DNA of 64,000 nt from Photobacterium aphoticum (GTDB taxonomy: Bacteria; Pseudomonadota; Gammaproteobacteria; Enterobacterales; Vibrionaceae), in assembly GCF_001029435.1 (NCBI RefSeq), contig NZ_LDOV01000018.1, positions 1 through 64,000 on the forward strand, written 5' to 3'. This document shows, piece after piece, positions 25,055 to 34,128 of the stretch. The first letter of the stretch is position 1, and each line of letters opens with the position of its first letter. The notes below the pieces were generated by a model, which saw only the letters and a list, made by a program, of their open reading frames with translations, ran no database searches and was not told where the DNA came from. The position numbers and the translations under genes are program-made.

Positions 25055-25456
25055 TTAGATAATGTGCGCACGCAGAAGCTCACCATCCTCATCAAGTAAA
25101 ATGATCTTGCACGTGGCTTTGGTTTCAATTTCCAACAGTTGGTCTTCATCCAGTGAATAAGGCAACTGAATAGTAATTTCATCAATCTTATCTGCTCGTG
25201 CCAATCGCAAGAGTCGGATCAGGTTATTGGTATCACTGATACTGGTAGAAAGCACTTTCAATGCTTGCTCCTGCAACTTCTCTGAAGCGGAGAGCCCATC
25301 AGTAGGCAATGCGCTGTGACGTGCCACCTCAAAAGAAGGGATCAGCGCTTTCAGCGCGTCAATCAATGTAACTTCCTGCTTGCAAGATGCTGACAAGAAT
25401 GAAGTGTAATTAAACACCACATTACTGTTATTTGAGAATTCAACGAATGTTTCCAT
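25055..25456 (-). CDS. Hypothetical protein
   Basis: 133 residues from the ATG at 25456, which has AGGGA in front; the longer frame to 25477 is less likely. Not recognised. Seen: an N-terminal half with NNSNVVFNYTSF, a helical middle (ASEKLQEQALKVLSTSISDTNNLIRLLRLARA, cited from ASE to ARA), and an acidic C-terminal region IDEITIQLPYSLDEDQLLEI. No signal peptide or membrane segment. It borders a long AT-rich gene-free stretch. Confidence 0.65.
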   Translation of the reverse strand: METFVEFSNNSNVVFNYTSFLSASCKQEVTLIDALKALIPSFEVARHSALPTDGLSASEKLQEQALKVLSTSISDTNNLIRLLRLARADKIDEITIQLPYSLDEDQLLEIETKATCKIILLDEDGELLRAHII

Positions 25457-26292
25457 AATCATCCCTAAAAGAAACATAATTTCGATGGTTAATGACTCTA
25501 TGCATCGTGTTGGTTACATGAGTTGGTTGAGACTACTATACGACTTACTGAAGTTTGAGGTATGTCTAATTTCTGAAAACATGCTCTTGATCTTCTTTTT
25601 CATTCAAAAAAACCAAAAAATAAATAACAACAAAACAACTGATTAACAAATAAAAAATACAATCAGCACACTCATCAGCATTCTGATAACGCAACGCCTT
25701 TTCAACATTCAATGACGCAAAAAATATTACGCTGGCAAAATGACATTTGTTTCATGCATTGATGGAAAATAAAAATCAGTGTGCATTTATATTGCCACCT
25801 TTGATATTTATTATATCAATAACTCTGAAAGGTGCTCTTAATATTATAAAATATAAATAATCCACTGTTTTTTATGCTGATATTGAGTCAAATTCAGCAC
25901 TTTTGTATTGTGATAATTCAATAAACCATTGTTCGAAATTATTTCTCATCAAGCACTGAATAGGTGGTATATATTATCGCCAACTGCTGACAGTGATAAA
26001 TCGCATACAGTGCAAACTTTATGCACTCGTCAACCGCTCTACAATATTTTACTTATAAAACAATAACTTATACACAAAGTAGCGATTCTTTCATATGTCA
26101 TTCTTTCATAATAAAAGTGGTCGTTGAGCCCATCGCTCTGATAAATTCTCACACCTTAATAAATCATCGTTTTATTATTTCAAATACGAATCTCAGCCCA
26201 ATGAAATACAGCGTAATTTTGCATGCACATAAATATCACATATAGATATTCTACAAAATGCCATTATCTTAATACTTTTGTCGGAACAGGTA

Positions 26293-26316
26293 GAATGACA
26301 TATATATATGTCATTC
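26293..26316. repeat. Perfect 24-base palindrome
   Basis: GAATGACATATA followed by its exact reverse complement. It has an alternating TA core and sits in AT-rich intergenic DNA. Confidence 0.9.
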
Positions 26317-26610
26317 GGCCATTCCACTGATGAAAGTACATATAATGTTAAATATCATTATGAGTTAAAATTTGCTCATTTTGATAAATTACCATTAACA
26401 TCTCCCCTCAGAGTCTCAACACTGAATCCATTTGAATATATTATTATTATAAAAAACAGTGTATTTCAGCCATATATAACAGCCATAAAAATGTTATCAG
26501 TTTGTAAGGTCGAGTATGAGTGTTATTGTATTATCCACCTTGCTGCGGTTCTCTTCGACGGAGAAAAAACCACCATATTGCGTTGAATATAACATTATTG
26601 TTACACCGTA

Positions 26611-26625
26611 TGTGACGGCGTCACA
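26611..26625. promoter_or_regulatory. TGTGAC-N3-GTCACA palindrome
   Basis: Perfect arms, but the spacing is one base shorter than a CRP site (TGTGA-N5-TCACA). It may be an operator of another CRP-like or MarR/TetR-type protein. No gene start follows closely on the plus strand. Confidence 0.35.
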
Positions 26626-26713
26626 AACATTCACATTGACGACAGACGTGTTTGTAACGTAGTGCTATTCAAACACCCGAATGAAAACGGTTATAAAGCA
26701 GTAAGAGAAGACA

Positions 26714-26753
26714 AACGCGGCAAAGAAAATCCATCACCTTGCCGCCGTTTTTG
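26714..26753. terminator. Hairpin terminator in the gene-poor region
   Basis: ACGCGGCAA / TTGCCGCCGT with one bulged C and TTTTT on the plus strand. On the minus strand it can end the small gene at 26775-26924, with a weaker T tract. On the plus strand it has no coding gene upstream. Confidence 0.7.
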
Positions 26754-26774
26754 TGTAACTGGAATAATCGCCCT

Positions 26775-26924
26775 TTACCCTTGTTTCAGGTAGAGGACAT
26801 TATCAGGGTGATCTAATGGTTCGCACTGTTTCTGTTGCTCATCCAGCGCTGACAGCTGCTCCCTCATCTCGCGCAATTCTCTTTCCATGTAACGTATGTT
26901 TCTCACCAGCACTTGCCTATCCAT
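26775..26924 (-). CDS. Small coiled-coil hypothetical protein
   Basis: 49 residues from the ATG at 26924, six bases after AGAGG. Upstream in-frame ATGs at 26930 and 26960 are closer to or before that site. Seen: a heptad-like helix RNIRYMERELREMREQLSALDEQQKQ followed by CEPLDHPDNVLYLKQG. Not recognised. Confidence 0.55.
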   Translation of the reverse strand: MDRQVLVRNIRYMERELREMREQLSALDEQQKQCEPLDHPDNVLYLKQG

Positions 26925-27181
26925 AACCATCCTCTTTATGAATGAAACTGTCAGTAGCATAACAGTTTGATTTGCACGGTATGTGCTCAGTCATGCTTTT
27001 TGACTATTTTTATATTGCAAAAAAATCTTCATTAAGCATTGGTTAAGTATTAAGCCAATAGGAAAAATGTCAAACTCATGATCCTAAGCACATGGGATAG
27101 ATGACAATATAAATAAGAAGCGTATGATATTTGTTTGAGAAAGTGCTGGCGATCTCTAAGTTTTGCTCTTAGAATGCGCCT

Positions 27182-27297
27182 GCTTTGGGGAGTAGTCACC
27201 AATTGTTCGTCTGTCGTCATCTCGAAGTCAAAAGCTTCCGGCAGCCGAGGATGGATTTGTAAACACAGTCCTTACACCATCTTGACGAGACCAACGC
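27182..27297 (+). ncRNA. yybP-ykoY (Mn2+) riboswitch aptamer upstream of alx
   Basis: The conserved 5' strand GCTTTGGGGAGTAG, with the invariant GGGGAGTAG loop, can pair its TTGG with CCAA of ACGAGACCAACGC at the 3' side to close P1. The location in the leader of a TerC/Alx gene is where this class is expected. A GGCG...CGCC hairpin with an inner TCTAAG/CTTAGA stem (27148-27180) precedes it. Confidence 0.85.
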
Positions 27298-27377
27298 CAT
27301 TAATCATGCATTCCATTGCAGGATGTTGCTTATCTATAGGTAGCCCCTCTACCTCAGGAACAACATCATTTGTTAAT

Positions 27378-27421
27378 GCGCGAAAGGTCTGGTTAGTCTT
27401 TATTGCCTGCCCTTTTCGCGC
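27378..27421 (+). promoter_or_regulatory. Expression-platform hairpin of the alx leader
   Basis: GCGCGAAAGG / CCTTTTCGCGC, one bulge, about ten bases before the SD GAAAGGAG of alx. Probably the switching element of the riboswitch. Confidence 0.55.
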
Positions 27422-27445
27422 GATCGTTCGTGAAAGGAGAAAACC

Positions 27446-28399
27446 ATGAGCCTTTTTAGCTACGAAGGGTTCTTTGTTCTGACCATCTTGATGTTGGCGC
27501 TGGACTTATACCAAACCCGTGGCGGTAAAGTTACCATCAAAAAAGCAGCGATTTGGAGCCTGTTCTGGGTTGTACTTGCTCTTGCCTTTAACGTTGTTAT
27601 CTATATGTACTGGCCACAAATGGCACCTGACAGCACATACACTAACAGCGAAGCAGCAACGGCCTTCCTGACCGGTTACTTACTGGAAAAATCTTTGAGT
27701 GTTGACAACCTGTTTGTCTTCGCACTGATTTTCGGTCAGTTTGCCGTGCCTGAATCAATTCGCCCTCGCGTATTGATGCTAGGGGTTGTTGGTGCGCTGA
27801 TCCTGCGTGCGATCATGATTATGGTGGGTGCTGAGCTGCTAACACAGTTCCACTGGATCCTATACATCTTTGCTGCGTTCCTGCTTTACACCGGTTACAA
27901 ACTATGGAGTGAAGACGAAGACGAGCAAGAAGATTTCTCTGAATCGCTACCTGTACGTCTGGTTAAGAAATGTTTCCGTGTCACTGATGATTACCGTGGT
28001 AACAACTTCTTTGTTAAAGACAGCAAAGGCTGGTTGGCAACGCCACTATTAATTGTGATTGCGGTTATCGCGCTGACTGACGTGATGTTCGCACTGGATT
28101 CTATCCCAGCGATCTTTGCCGTAACGAAAGAACCGTTCTTGGTGATGACAGCTAACGTCTTTGCCCTATTGGGTCTGCGTTCTCTGTACTTCGTACTGGA
28201 AGGCATGTTGACGCGTTTCTGCTACCTACGCCCTGCACTGGCGTTCATCCTAAGCTTCATCGGTATTAAGATGCTACTAATGGAAACTGCGTACGCGATC
28301 CCTACCGTTGTGTCTTTGGGTGTGATTGTGTTGACCATTACTGCAGCCATCCTTGGCTCACTATGGAAAACCCGCGACATGGACGCTGAAGCGAAATAA
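27446..28399 (+). CDS. alx: TerC-family membrane protein Alx
   Basis: 317 residues, about nine membrane segments. Seen: LLEKSLSVDNLFVFALIF, with acid residues in the membrane (EKSLSVDN), and ALTDVMFALDSIPAIFAVTKEPF, the second inverted repeat with the conserved DxxFALDSIPA. Family: Alx/TerC proteins handle Mn2+ export or homeostasis, and E. coli alx is controlled by an alkaline-pH and Mn2+ responsive leader. The yybP-ykoY element here supports the same control. SD AAGGAG is strong. A terminator follows. Confidence 0.93.
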   Translation: MSLFSYEGFFVLTILMLALDLYQTRGGKVTIKKAAIWSLFWVVLALAFNVVIYMYWPQMAPDSTYTNSEAATAFLTGYLLEKSLSVDNLFVFALIFGQFAVPESIRPRVLMLGVVGALILRAIMIMVGAELLTQFHWILYIFAAFLLYTGYKLWSEDEDEQEDFSESLPVRLVKKCFRVTDDYRGNNFFVKDSKGWLATPLLIVIAVIALTDVMFALDSIPAIFAVTKEPFLVMTANVFALLGLRSLYFVLEGMLTRFCYLRPALAFILSFIGIKMLLMETAYAIPTVVSLGVIVLTITAAILGSLWKTRDMDAEAK

Positions 28400-28431
28400 G
28401 CGTTAATGCGGCATATCCGCTAAAGAGACAG

Positions 28432-28464
28432 CAAAAAGCCCCACATTGATGGGGCTTTTTTATT
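28432..28464. terminator. Bidirectional terminator between alx and ldtD
   Basis: AAAAAGCCCCA / TGGGGCTTTTTT, loop CATTGA, T runs on both strands. Confidence 0.9.
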
Positions 28465-28509
28465 ATCACCCGTTTTATACATCACCTGTTGGGGCAATGC
28501 AGATCGAGG

Positions 28510-30264
28510 TTAGTAACGGCGGTAGTTCTTCAAAGTTGAGAACTTCTCTTCCACCGGTTCACGGATAGGTCTGTCGTAGCCGTAGATATCCTCTCGCATT
28601 TGCAGTACATCATTTTCATCCACCCATGCAGTCACGTAGGTAAAGTCCACATCGATCTTCCTGGGTAGATTGATGTTGTCGATCTCATCCGTTTTCACAA
28701 AATGGCGATAAGATTGAGAACGGCGCTGATAGTCCAAAATGTAATCAGCCAGTTCTGCGGCTTTTTCTACCCGCACACACCCTGAACTCAAATTACGTTT
28801 GGTACGATTAAACAGCCCCCGCGCCGGCGTATCATGCAGGTAGATGGAGTAATCATTTGGCATCAGAAACTTCACATTACCTAAAGCATTGGTCGGTCCT
28901 GGCCCTTGCATGAACTCATACGGGAAAGTTTCAGGATCCACCGTACTCCACTCTATTTGATCAGCCGGAATTTCCGTGCGATCACGCCAACTATTAATAA
29001 TGGTCAAATTTTTACGCTGAAGATAATCTGGCGATCGTTTCATCCCCGGGATCACATCTTCTTTTTTTATCGTTTCAGGCACGTTCCAACGTGGATTCAC
29101 CACCATCACACTCAGCGCTGAAGAAAACAGGTTAGTAGGACGTGCGGTACGGCCAACAATGACTTTGGACTCAAACACCACTTCGTCTTTATGGGTGATG
29201 ATCATATGATAATCCGGAATGTTGACCCGAATACTCGGTCGCTCCGCCCCGGTCGCACCAAACTGATTACGATGGAGATTCAATGCAATCAAACGCGCGA
29301 CTTCTTCATATGGCAGTGCCAGTTGACGAGAGGTCGCCGGACCATAAATGCCATCCACATGTAACCCGTTACGCTGTTGGAAGCGTTGCAGTGCCATATG
29401 GACTGCGCCACGATTGGTGATGATCGCCTCATGCTGCAGCCAATCATAATCATGTTCAGACAGATCGCCGTGCTGATATAAGATTTCTATCACTTTATGA
29501 CCATTGGGCACTAACTGCCCTTCCCGCACCATTAAGCGTGGCGTCGGCACATATTCATGGGGGGCGAGATCCTGATAACGCCTTGCTTGCAACAAGCTAC
29601 GCTGCGTCACGGTAAATTCTGCTTCGTTCACACGCAAACTGTTCATTAGCGCGTCTTCATTCGCACCAATACGCAAAAACGCATTCACCGGATGCGTTTC
29701 CAGTGCTGTCAGCATCTGATGATTCACTTGCGGTAAGGTTTGATGACGGAACAATAAACTTGGGCGCTTCGTCATTTGTTGCATGACAACCTGATAAACA
29801 AGATAGGAATCTGTCGCGAGAATATCAAACCCCCGCTGATCCTGTTTCGCTTCCAGGTACTCCAACTCCATGATCCGCTCTGCCATGCCCGGCATGAGCT
29901 TCGCATAGTCCAACGTACGCAAACGTGTGTACAGGGCCTCACGCAACATCAGGCTTTCCCATATCGGCATATAACCGTTAGCGGCATAGATACGGTCAAC
30001 GGCCACATCAAAACACAACGCCTGTGTGGCATTCACACAGAGCTGTCGGAAACTATTTAATGCGTCGGGTTGAGTCAGTGCGTAATCAAGCCGAGATTGA
30101 GGTTGCTGAGGCGAGGCAACAGGAAACAATACGTCAGGTTGTGCGGAATCCTCACTTACCGTATTGGTCGGCTGGGCATTCACACTAAACGTTGACGCAC
30201 ACACTGAAAGAAACAAAGAACTGAGTATTTTGACTGGACGAGAACTAGAGCGGGTGCAAAACAT
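28510..30264 (-). CDS. ldtD: L,D-transpeptidase LdtD (YcbB type)
   Basis: 584 residues. A periplasmic enzyme that makes 3-3 crosslinks in peptidoglycan. Seen: signal peptide to ~32; scaffold domain; a peptidoglycan-binding domain (LQRFQQRNGLHVDGIYGPAT, ~310-330); the YkuD catalytic domain with HDTPARGLFNRTKRNLSSGCVRVE (cited in part), in which the cysteine of SGCVRVE is the nucleophile. Length and domain order agree with E. coli YcbB (615). Divergent from yjjI. Confidence 0.93.
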   Translation of the reverse strand: MFCTRSSSRPVKILSSLFLSVCASTFSVNAQPTNTVSEDSAQPDVLFPVASPQQPQSRLDYALTQPDALNSFRQLCVNATQALCFDVAVDRIYAANGYMPIWESLMLREALYTRLRTLDYAKLMPGMAERIMELEYLEAKQDQRGFDILATDSYLVYQVVMQQMTKRPSLLFRHQTLPQVNHQMLTALETHPVNAFLRIGANEDALMNSLRVNEAEFTVTQRSLLQARRYQDLAPHEYVPTPRLMVREGQLVPNGHKVIEILYQHGDLSEHDYDWLQHEAIITNRGAVHMALQRFQQRNGLHVDGIYGPATSRQLALPYEEVARLIALNLHRNQFGATGAERPSIRVNIPDYHMIITHKDEVVFESKVIVGRTARPTNLFSSALSVMVVNPRWNVPETIKKEDVIPGMKRSPDYLQRKNLTIINSWRDRTEIPADQIEWSTVDPETFPYEFMQGPGPTNALGNVKFLMPNDYSIYLHDTPARGLFNRTKRNLSSGCVRVEKAAELADYILDYQRRSQSYRHFVKTDEIDNINLPRKIDVDFTYVTAWVDENDVLQMREDIYGYDRPIREPVEEKFSTLKNYRRY

Positions 30265-30381
30265 TACGAACTATCCTGAGCTGCGAACATTACCTATGAA
30301 TAGGGCTCAATCCCTGAACGGGGCATGATAATCAATGCTGGCTATCGCTTCTTCGACGCACAACGCATATTACTAGTATTA

Positions 30382-30403
30382 GTCAATTTTGTGTCATATT
30401 GAC
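30382..30403. promoter_or_regulatory. GTCAAT-N10-ATTGAC inverted repeat
   Basis: Perfect six-base arms in the 350-base gap between divergent ldtD and yjjI. It does not fit FNR (TTGAT-N4-ATCAA). The rest of the gap is AT-rich promoter DNA. Confidence 0.4.
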
Positions 30404-30616
30404 AAATTTATAAGCTAAAAAATTGACATTAAAAGGAATTAATAATTACGGCGCACCAAGCAAACAAATTTTATGTATTACAGATAACCCTAAATTTATG
30501 TGACGCATGAATCGAATTTCTATTTTGGAAATTAACTTGGTATTTATTTTCACTTCAAGAAACATGATAAAAACAGGTATCTTAGTACCCATAGTAAACA
30601 CGTGGTTAATGAGATC

Positions 30617-32149
30617 ATGACACAAGAACAATTCAAGAAAATCATCACCAATCCAAACCTGTCGCCAAAGCAAAAATCAAGCTACCTGGCGCTAGAAGCT
30701 GACGCGAGCCTGGATTACCTATCTGTTTCTGATGCTGTAGCAGCAGCGATGAAAGACGCCGTTTTGTGTGACATGTTTGAAGGCAATGCCCCATTCAAAC
30801 CACGTTATGTGCTACCGGATTACGCGAAGTTCCTTAAGCAAGGTTCTGAGTACCTTGAGCTGGCACCTGCGACCGATTTTGACGAAGCGCTGAACAACCT
30901 GACTATCCTGTACCACCACGTGCCGTCTGTGACGAACATTCCGGTATACCTGGGTCAGTTGGATGACGTGCTGCTGCCATACGTTGGCGATTTGAGCGAC
31001 GAAGCGGTTTACCGCAAACTGCGTATGTTCTGGATCATGCTTGACCGCACGCTACCAGATGCCTTCATGCACGTGAACATCGGCCCAACCGATAACATCA
31101 TCTGCCGTACTATCCTACGTGTTGATGCCGAGCTGAAGCAGGTTGCTCCTAACCTGACCTTCATGTACGACCCTGCGGTAACACCAGACGACCTACTGCG
31201 CGTGGCTAACCAGAACATCTGTGAATGCAGCAAGCCACACATTGCGAACTTCCCAATGCACGCTAACGCGTACGACGCACGTGGTTTTGGTATCGTGAGC
31301 TGCTATAACTCGCTACCTCTTGCTGGCGGTGCAAACACGCTGGTACGTATGAACCTGAAAGAAGCGGCAAAGAAAGCGGATTCTAGCCAGCACTTCTTCG
31401 ACAGCGTACTGCCACAATACTGTGCAACAATGTTTGAACTGATTGAAGCGCGTGCAGCCTTCCTGCACGAAGAATCCGGTTTCTTCAACAGCTTCCTGGT
31501 AACAGAAGGCCTGATCGACGAAGACCGTTTTGCGCCAATGTTCGGCATTTACGGTATGGCTGAAGCGGTAAATGCGCTGATGGAAAAAGACGGCGCTGAA
31601 GGGCTATACGGCCACGCAGAAGCAGCTAACCGTCTGGGTCACAACATCTCACGTACGCTGAGCGAAATCGTGACTGCAACACCCGTAAAATACGGTTACA
31701 ACGGCCGTGCACTACTGCACTCTCAGGGCGGTATCAGCCTGGATGTTGACGTAACACCGGGTGTACGTATCCCTTACGGTACAGAACCGGACCCAGTGAG
31801 CCACGTTCAGGCACTGGCTGAGCATCACCAATACTACACATCGGGCATCAGTGACATTCTGACTATCGATGAAACAGTGAAAGCGAACCCAGAAGCGATG
31901 TACCAGCTATGTAAAGGTGCACTGGCAATTGGTTTCCGCGAGTTTACCGCGAACGTTCACTCTAACGACCTGGTTCGTGTAACGGGCTACATGATCAAAT
32001 TGTCTGACATTGCCAAGTTCAAAGAAGAAGGTTCGCGTACCAACACCACCGGTCTGGGTGAGGAAGCGGCGGCAACAACCGGTATCCTGAACCGTGCACC
32101 ACGAGTAGTAAGTCATGAGCAAGCACCGCGTTACAGCGACGGTCAGTAA
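30617..32149 (+). CDS. yjjI: YjjI family glycyl-radical enzyme
   Basis: 510 residues from the ATG at 30617 (a GTG at 30602 is in frame). Aligns over its whole length with E. coli YjjI: MFEGNAPFKPRYVLPDYAKF, LYHHVPSVTNIPVYLGQLD, ICECSKPHIANFP with the active-site cysteines, GIVSCYNSLPLAGG, and LVRVTGYMIKLSD, where the glycine bears the radical. Family: oxygen-sensitive enzymes active in anaerobic growth; the YjjI substrate is not established. The gene overlaps its activase yjjW by 35 bases. Confidence 0.95.
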   Translation: MTQEQFKKIITNPNLSPKQKSSYLALEADASLDYLSVSDAVAAAMKDAVLCDMFEGNAPFKPRYVLPDYAKFLKQGSEYLELAPATDFDEALNNLTILYHHVPSVTNIPVYLGQLDDVLLPYVGDLSDEAVYRKLRMFWIMLDRTLPDAFMHVNIGPTDNIICRTILRVDAELKQVAPNLTFMYDPAVTPDDLLRVANQNICECSKPHIANFPMHANAYDARGFGIVSCYNSLPLAGGANTLVRMNLKEAAKKADSSQHFFDSVLPQYCATMFELIEARAAFLHEESGFFNSFLVTEGLIDEDRFAPMFGIYGMAEAVNALMEKDGAEGLYGHAEAANRLGHNISRTLSEIVTATPVKYGYNGRALLHSQGGISLDVDVTPGVRIPYGTEPDPVSHVQALAEHHQYYTSGISDILTIDETVKANPEAMYQLCKGALAIGFREFTANVHSNDLVRVTGYMIKLSDIAKFKEEGSRTNTTGLGEEAAATTGILNRAPRVVSHEQAPRYSDGQ

Positions 32150-32987
32150 GATCTTAAACTTCTCATGCGTTGACGGGCCTGGAAACAGGCTCGTTATCTT
32201 TTTGCAGGGCTGTAATTACCAGTGCAAAAACTGCCACAACCCGCACACCATTGGCGTGTGTAACCATTGTGGTGATTGTGTTGCACCGTGTCCGGCCAAT
32301 GCACTCAGCATGGAAGACGGTAAAGTGAAATGGGATGCGAGCCTGTGCACCCATTGTGATTTGTGTTTGTCGGTTTGCCCTAATCAGTCGAATCCTAAAA
32401 CACAAGTCATGACGCTGGATGACATTCTGGCGCTGGTGCGCAAACAGCATTTCTTCCTCTCCGGGATCACAGTCAGTGGCGGTGAAGCAACGTTACAGTT
32501 GCCTTTCATTGTTGCACTCTTTGAAGCGGTTAAGGCTGATGCCGAGCTCCAGCATTTATCGTGCATGGTCGACAGTAACGGTAGCCTGAGCCAAACCGGA
32601 TGGGAAAAATTGTTGCCTGTATTAGACGGGGCAATGATTGACTTAAAAGCATGGCAGGAAGAAACCCACCAGTGGTTAACCGGGCGCAGCCATCATCGCG
32701 TGATGCAATCTATCTCGCTACTGGCTGAGCACGACAAACTGGAAGAAGTGCGTTTACTGCATATTCCGGGGATCACTGACTACGTCGGCGAAATTGATGC
32801 CGTCAGTACCTATCTGCACACCCTACCCGCCCGCACCACGATCCGCTTAAATGCGTTTCAGCACCATGGTGTGACAGGGGAAGCCCTGGCATGGGATGTG
32901 TGCAGCAAAGAGGAAATTACTGATTTTGCCACACAGCTCGAACAACGTGGACTGACCGTCACGTACCGCGAGCCACTAAATGTTTAG
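32115..32987 (+). CDS. yjjW: Glycyl-radical enzyme activase YjjW
   Basis: 290 residues. Radical SAM protein that puts the glycyl radical on YjjI. Seen: CNYQCKNCHN (the SAM-type CxxxCxxC), then an inserted bacterial ferredoxin domain with two 4Fe-4S motifs (CNHCGDCVAPCPANAL and CTHCDLCLSVCPNQS), GITVSGGEATLQLPF (SAM-binding GGE) and VDSNGSLSQTGW. Starts inside the end of yjjI, so translation is coupled. Confidence 0.95.
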   Translation: MSKHRVTATVSKILNFSCVDGPGNRLVIFLQGCNYQCKNCHNPHTIGVCNHCGDCVAPCPANALSMEDGKVKWDASLCTHCDLCLSVCPNQSNPKTQVMTLDDILALVRKQHFFLSGITVSGGEATLQLPFIVALFEAVKADAELQHLSCMVDSNGSLSQTGWEKLLPVLDGAMIDLKAWQEETHQWLTGRSHHRVMQSISLLAEHDKLEEVRLLHIPGITDYVGEIDAVSTYLHTLPARTTIRLNAFQHHGVTGEALAWDVCSKEEITDFATQLEQRGLTVTYREPLNV

Positions 32988-33016
32988 CGTGAATCTCTCG
33001 CATTCATCACGCTAAA
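32983..33016. terminator. Hairpin at the end of yjjW
   Basis: TTTAGCGTGA / TCACGCTAAA with the yjjW stop codon in the left arm. No T run, so it may slow or protect rather than terminate. Confidence 0.45.
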
Positions 33017-33082
33017 CACCTTTAACGATACCTTTCCGTTACACCTTTCTCTACTCTGCGCTAGCGCAATAACGCGCTGTAT

Positions 33083-34033
33083 TTACTCAGAGGAAGGTGT
33101 TTTTTCATGCTGCGCCGCATGCGCCACATCCACAATTTGCTCGTACAGCCAACGCTGCGCGGGATCATTCATACTTGGCTGATGCCACACTAAGCTATAC
33201 GACACTTCACCGTAATTAAACGGCAAGGGTTTTATCACCAAGCCTTTCGCCTGCAACGCCACATCCGCCCACTGGCGAGAACACGTAAACAGCAACTCAC
33301 TGTGATGACACATCACAGCGGCGCTGCCAAAATCCGGCACGGTGACCGCGATACGACGTTTATGATGCTGTTGCGCCAACTGCATTTCAAAAAACGGAAC
33401 GTTCAAATCGCTGTCCATGATACTCACATGGCCGTAATGCAAATAGTCTTCCACCGTTAACGTCTTGCCTGCTAACGGATGCTGGGCGCTCATCAAACAC
33501 ACCATTTCATCATCGAGCAACGTTTCCCACACCAAATTACTGTTCGCACTTGGCGGCTGACTTTTGTCATGAGGCAATAAAATGAAATCCAACTGCCCTT
33601 TTGACAGGCTGTCTAACCCCATACTCTCTCGAGACCAAATTTCCAGACGCATGCCCGGTGCCAATGCCAACACACGTGCGGTTAAAGACGCCGCCAGTAG
33701 CTCAAACGTACTTTCTCGCATCGCTAACGAAAAGCGCCCTTGGTAAGAAGCCGGATCAAACGCTTCTTGCGTCAGCATCTGATTCATTTCATTGATCATC
33801 TGATGCACGGTCGGGCCTAGTCGACGCGCTAATGGCGTCGCCACCAACTGATTACCGTGACGGTAAAACAGTTCATCATTGAGGCTTTCACGCAATTGCG
33901 TCAGGGTTTTACTGACCGATGACGGGCTTAGGCAAAGTCTCTCTGCACTGGCTGTGACACTCAGGGTGTCCAACATGACATGAAGCGTGACAAGGTGCTT
34001 CATACTGATACGAGAAAGTTTGATTAAATCCAT
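33083..34033 (-). CDS. LysR-family transcription regulator
   Basis: 316 residues from the ATG at 34033. Seen: winged helix HVMLDTLSVTASAERLCLSPSSVSKTLTQLRESL (residues ~17-50) and FYRHGNQLVATPLARRLG, then a substrate-binding-like effector domain. Target not known; it is convergent with yjjI-yjjW rather than divergent from a target gene. The folE terminator lies just upstream of its start. Alternative start at 34078 adds a non-conserved stretch. Confidence 0.88.
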   Translation of the reverse strand: MDLIKLSRISMKHLVTLHVMLDTLSVTASAERLCLSPSSVSKTLTQLRESLNDELFYRHGNQLVATPLARRLGPTVHQMINEMNQMLTQEAFDPASYQGRFSLAMRESTFELLAASLTARVLALAPGMRLEIWSRESMGLDSLSKGQLDFILLPHDKSQPPSANSNLVWETLLDDEMVCLMSAQHPLAGKTLTVEDYLHYGHVSIMDSDLNVPFFEMQLAQQHHKRRIAVTVPDFGSAAVMCHHSELLFTCSRQWADVALQAKGLVIKPLPFNYGEVSYSLVWHQPSMNDPAQRWLYEQIVDVAHAAQHEKTPSSE

Positions 34034-34057
34034 ACACGCTGCACTGGTTATCGTCGA

Positions 34058-34088
34058 TAAAAAAAGCCAGTAGAACACTCTACTGGCT
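34058..34088 (-). terminator. Terminator of folE
   Basis: GCCAGTAGA / TCTACTGGC with loop GTGT and TTTTTTT on the minus strand. Confidence 0.9.
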
Positions 34089-34128
34089 TGTTTAATAATA
34101 AATTAATCTGATTAAGCGTCAATGAAGA

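Larger units (their letters stand above)
25457..26774. other. AT-rich stretch with no convincing gene
   Basis: About 1.3 kb, visibly richer in A and T than its surroundings. Two open frames (26021-26245 and 26308-26586) have codon use and composition unlike proteins and no ribosome binding sites. The stretch holds a 24-base palindrome, a TGTGAC/GTCACA palindrome and one hairpin terminator. It could be horizontally acquired or a decayed remnant; the sequence does not decide. Confidence 0.6.

Noticed and set aside
26021..26586. Two short open frames in the AT-rich gap (26021-26245 and 26308-26586)
   Set aside because: Composition follows the AT bias, no ribosome binding site, no recognisable domains; the second starts within a palindrome.
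27135..27449. 104-residue frame before alx
   Set aside because: It lies on top of the riboswitch leader, whose conserved RNA pattern explains the sequence.
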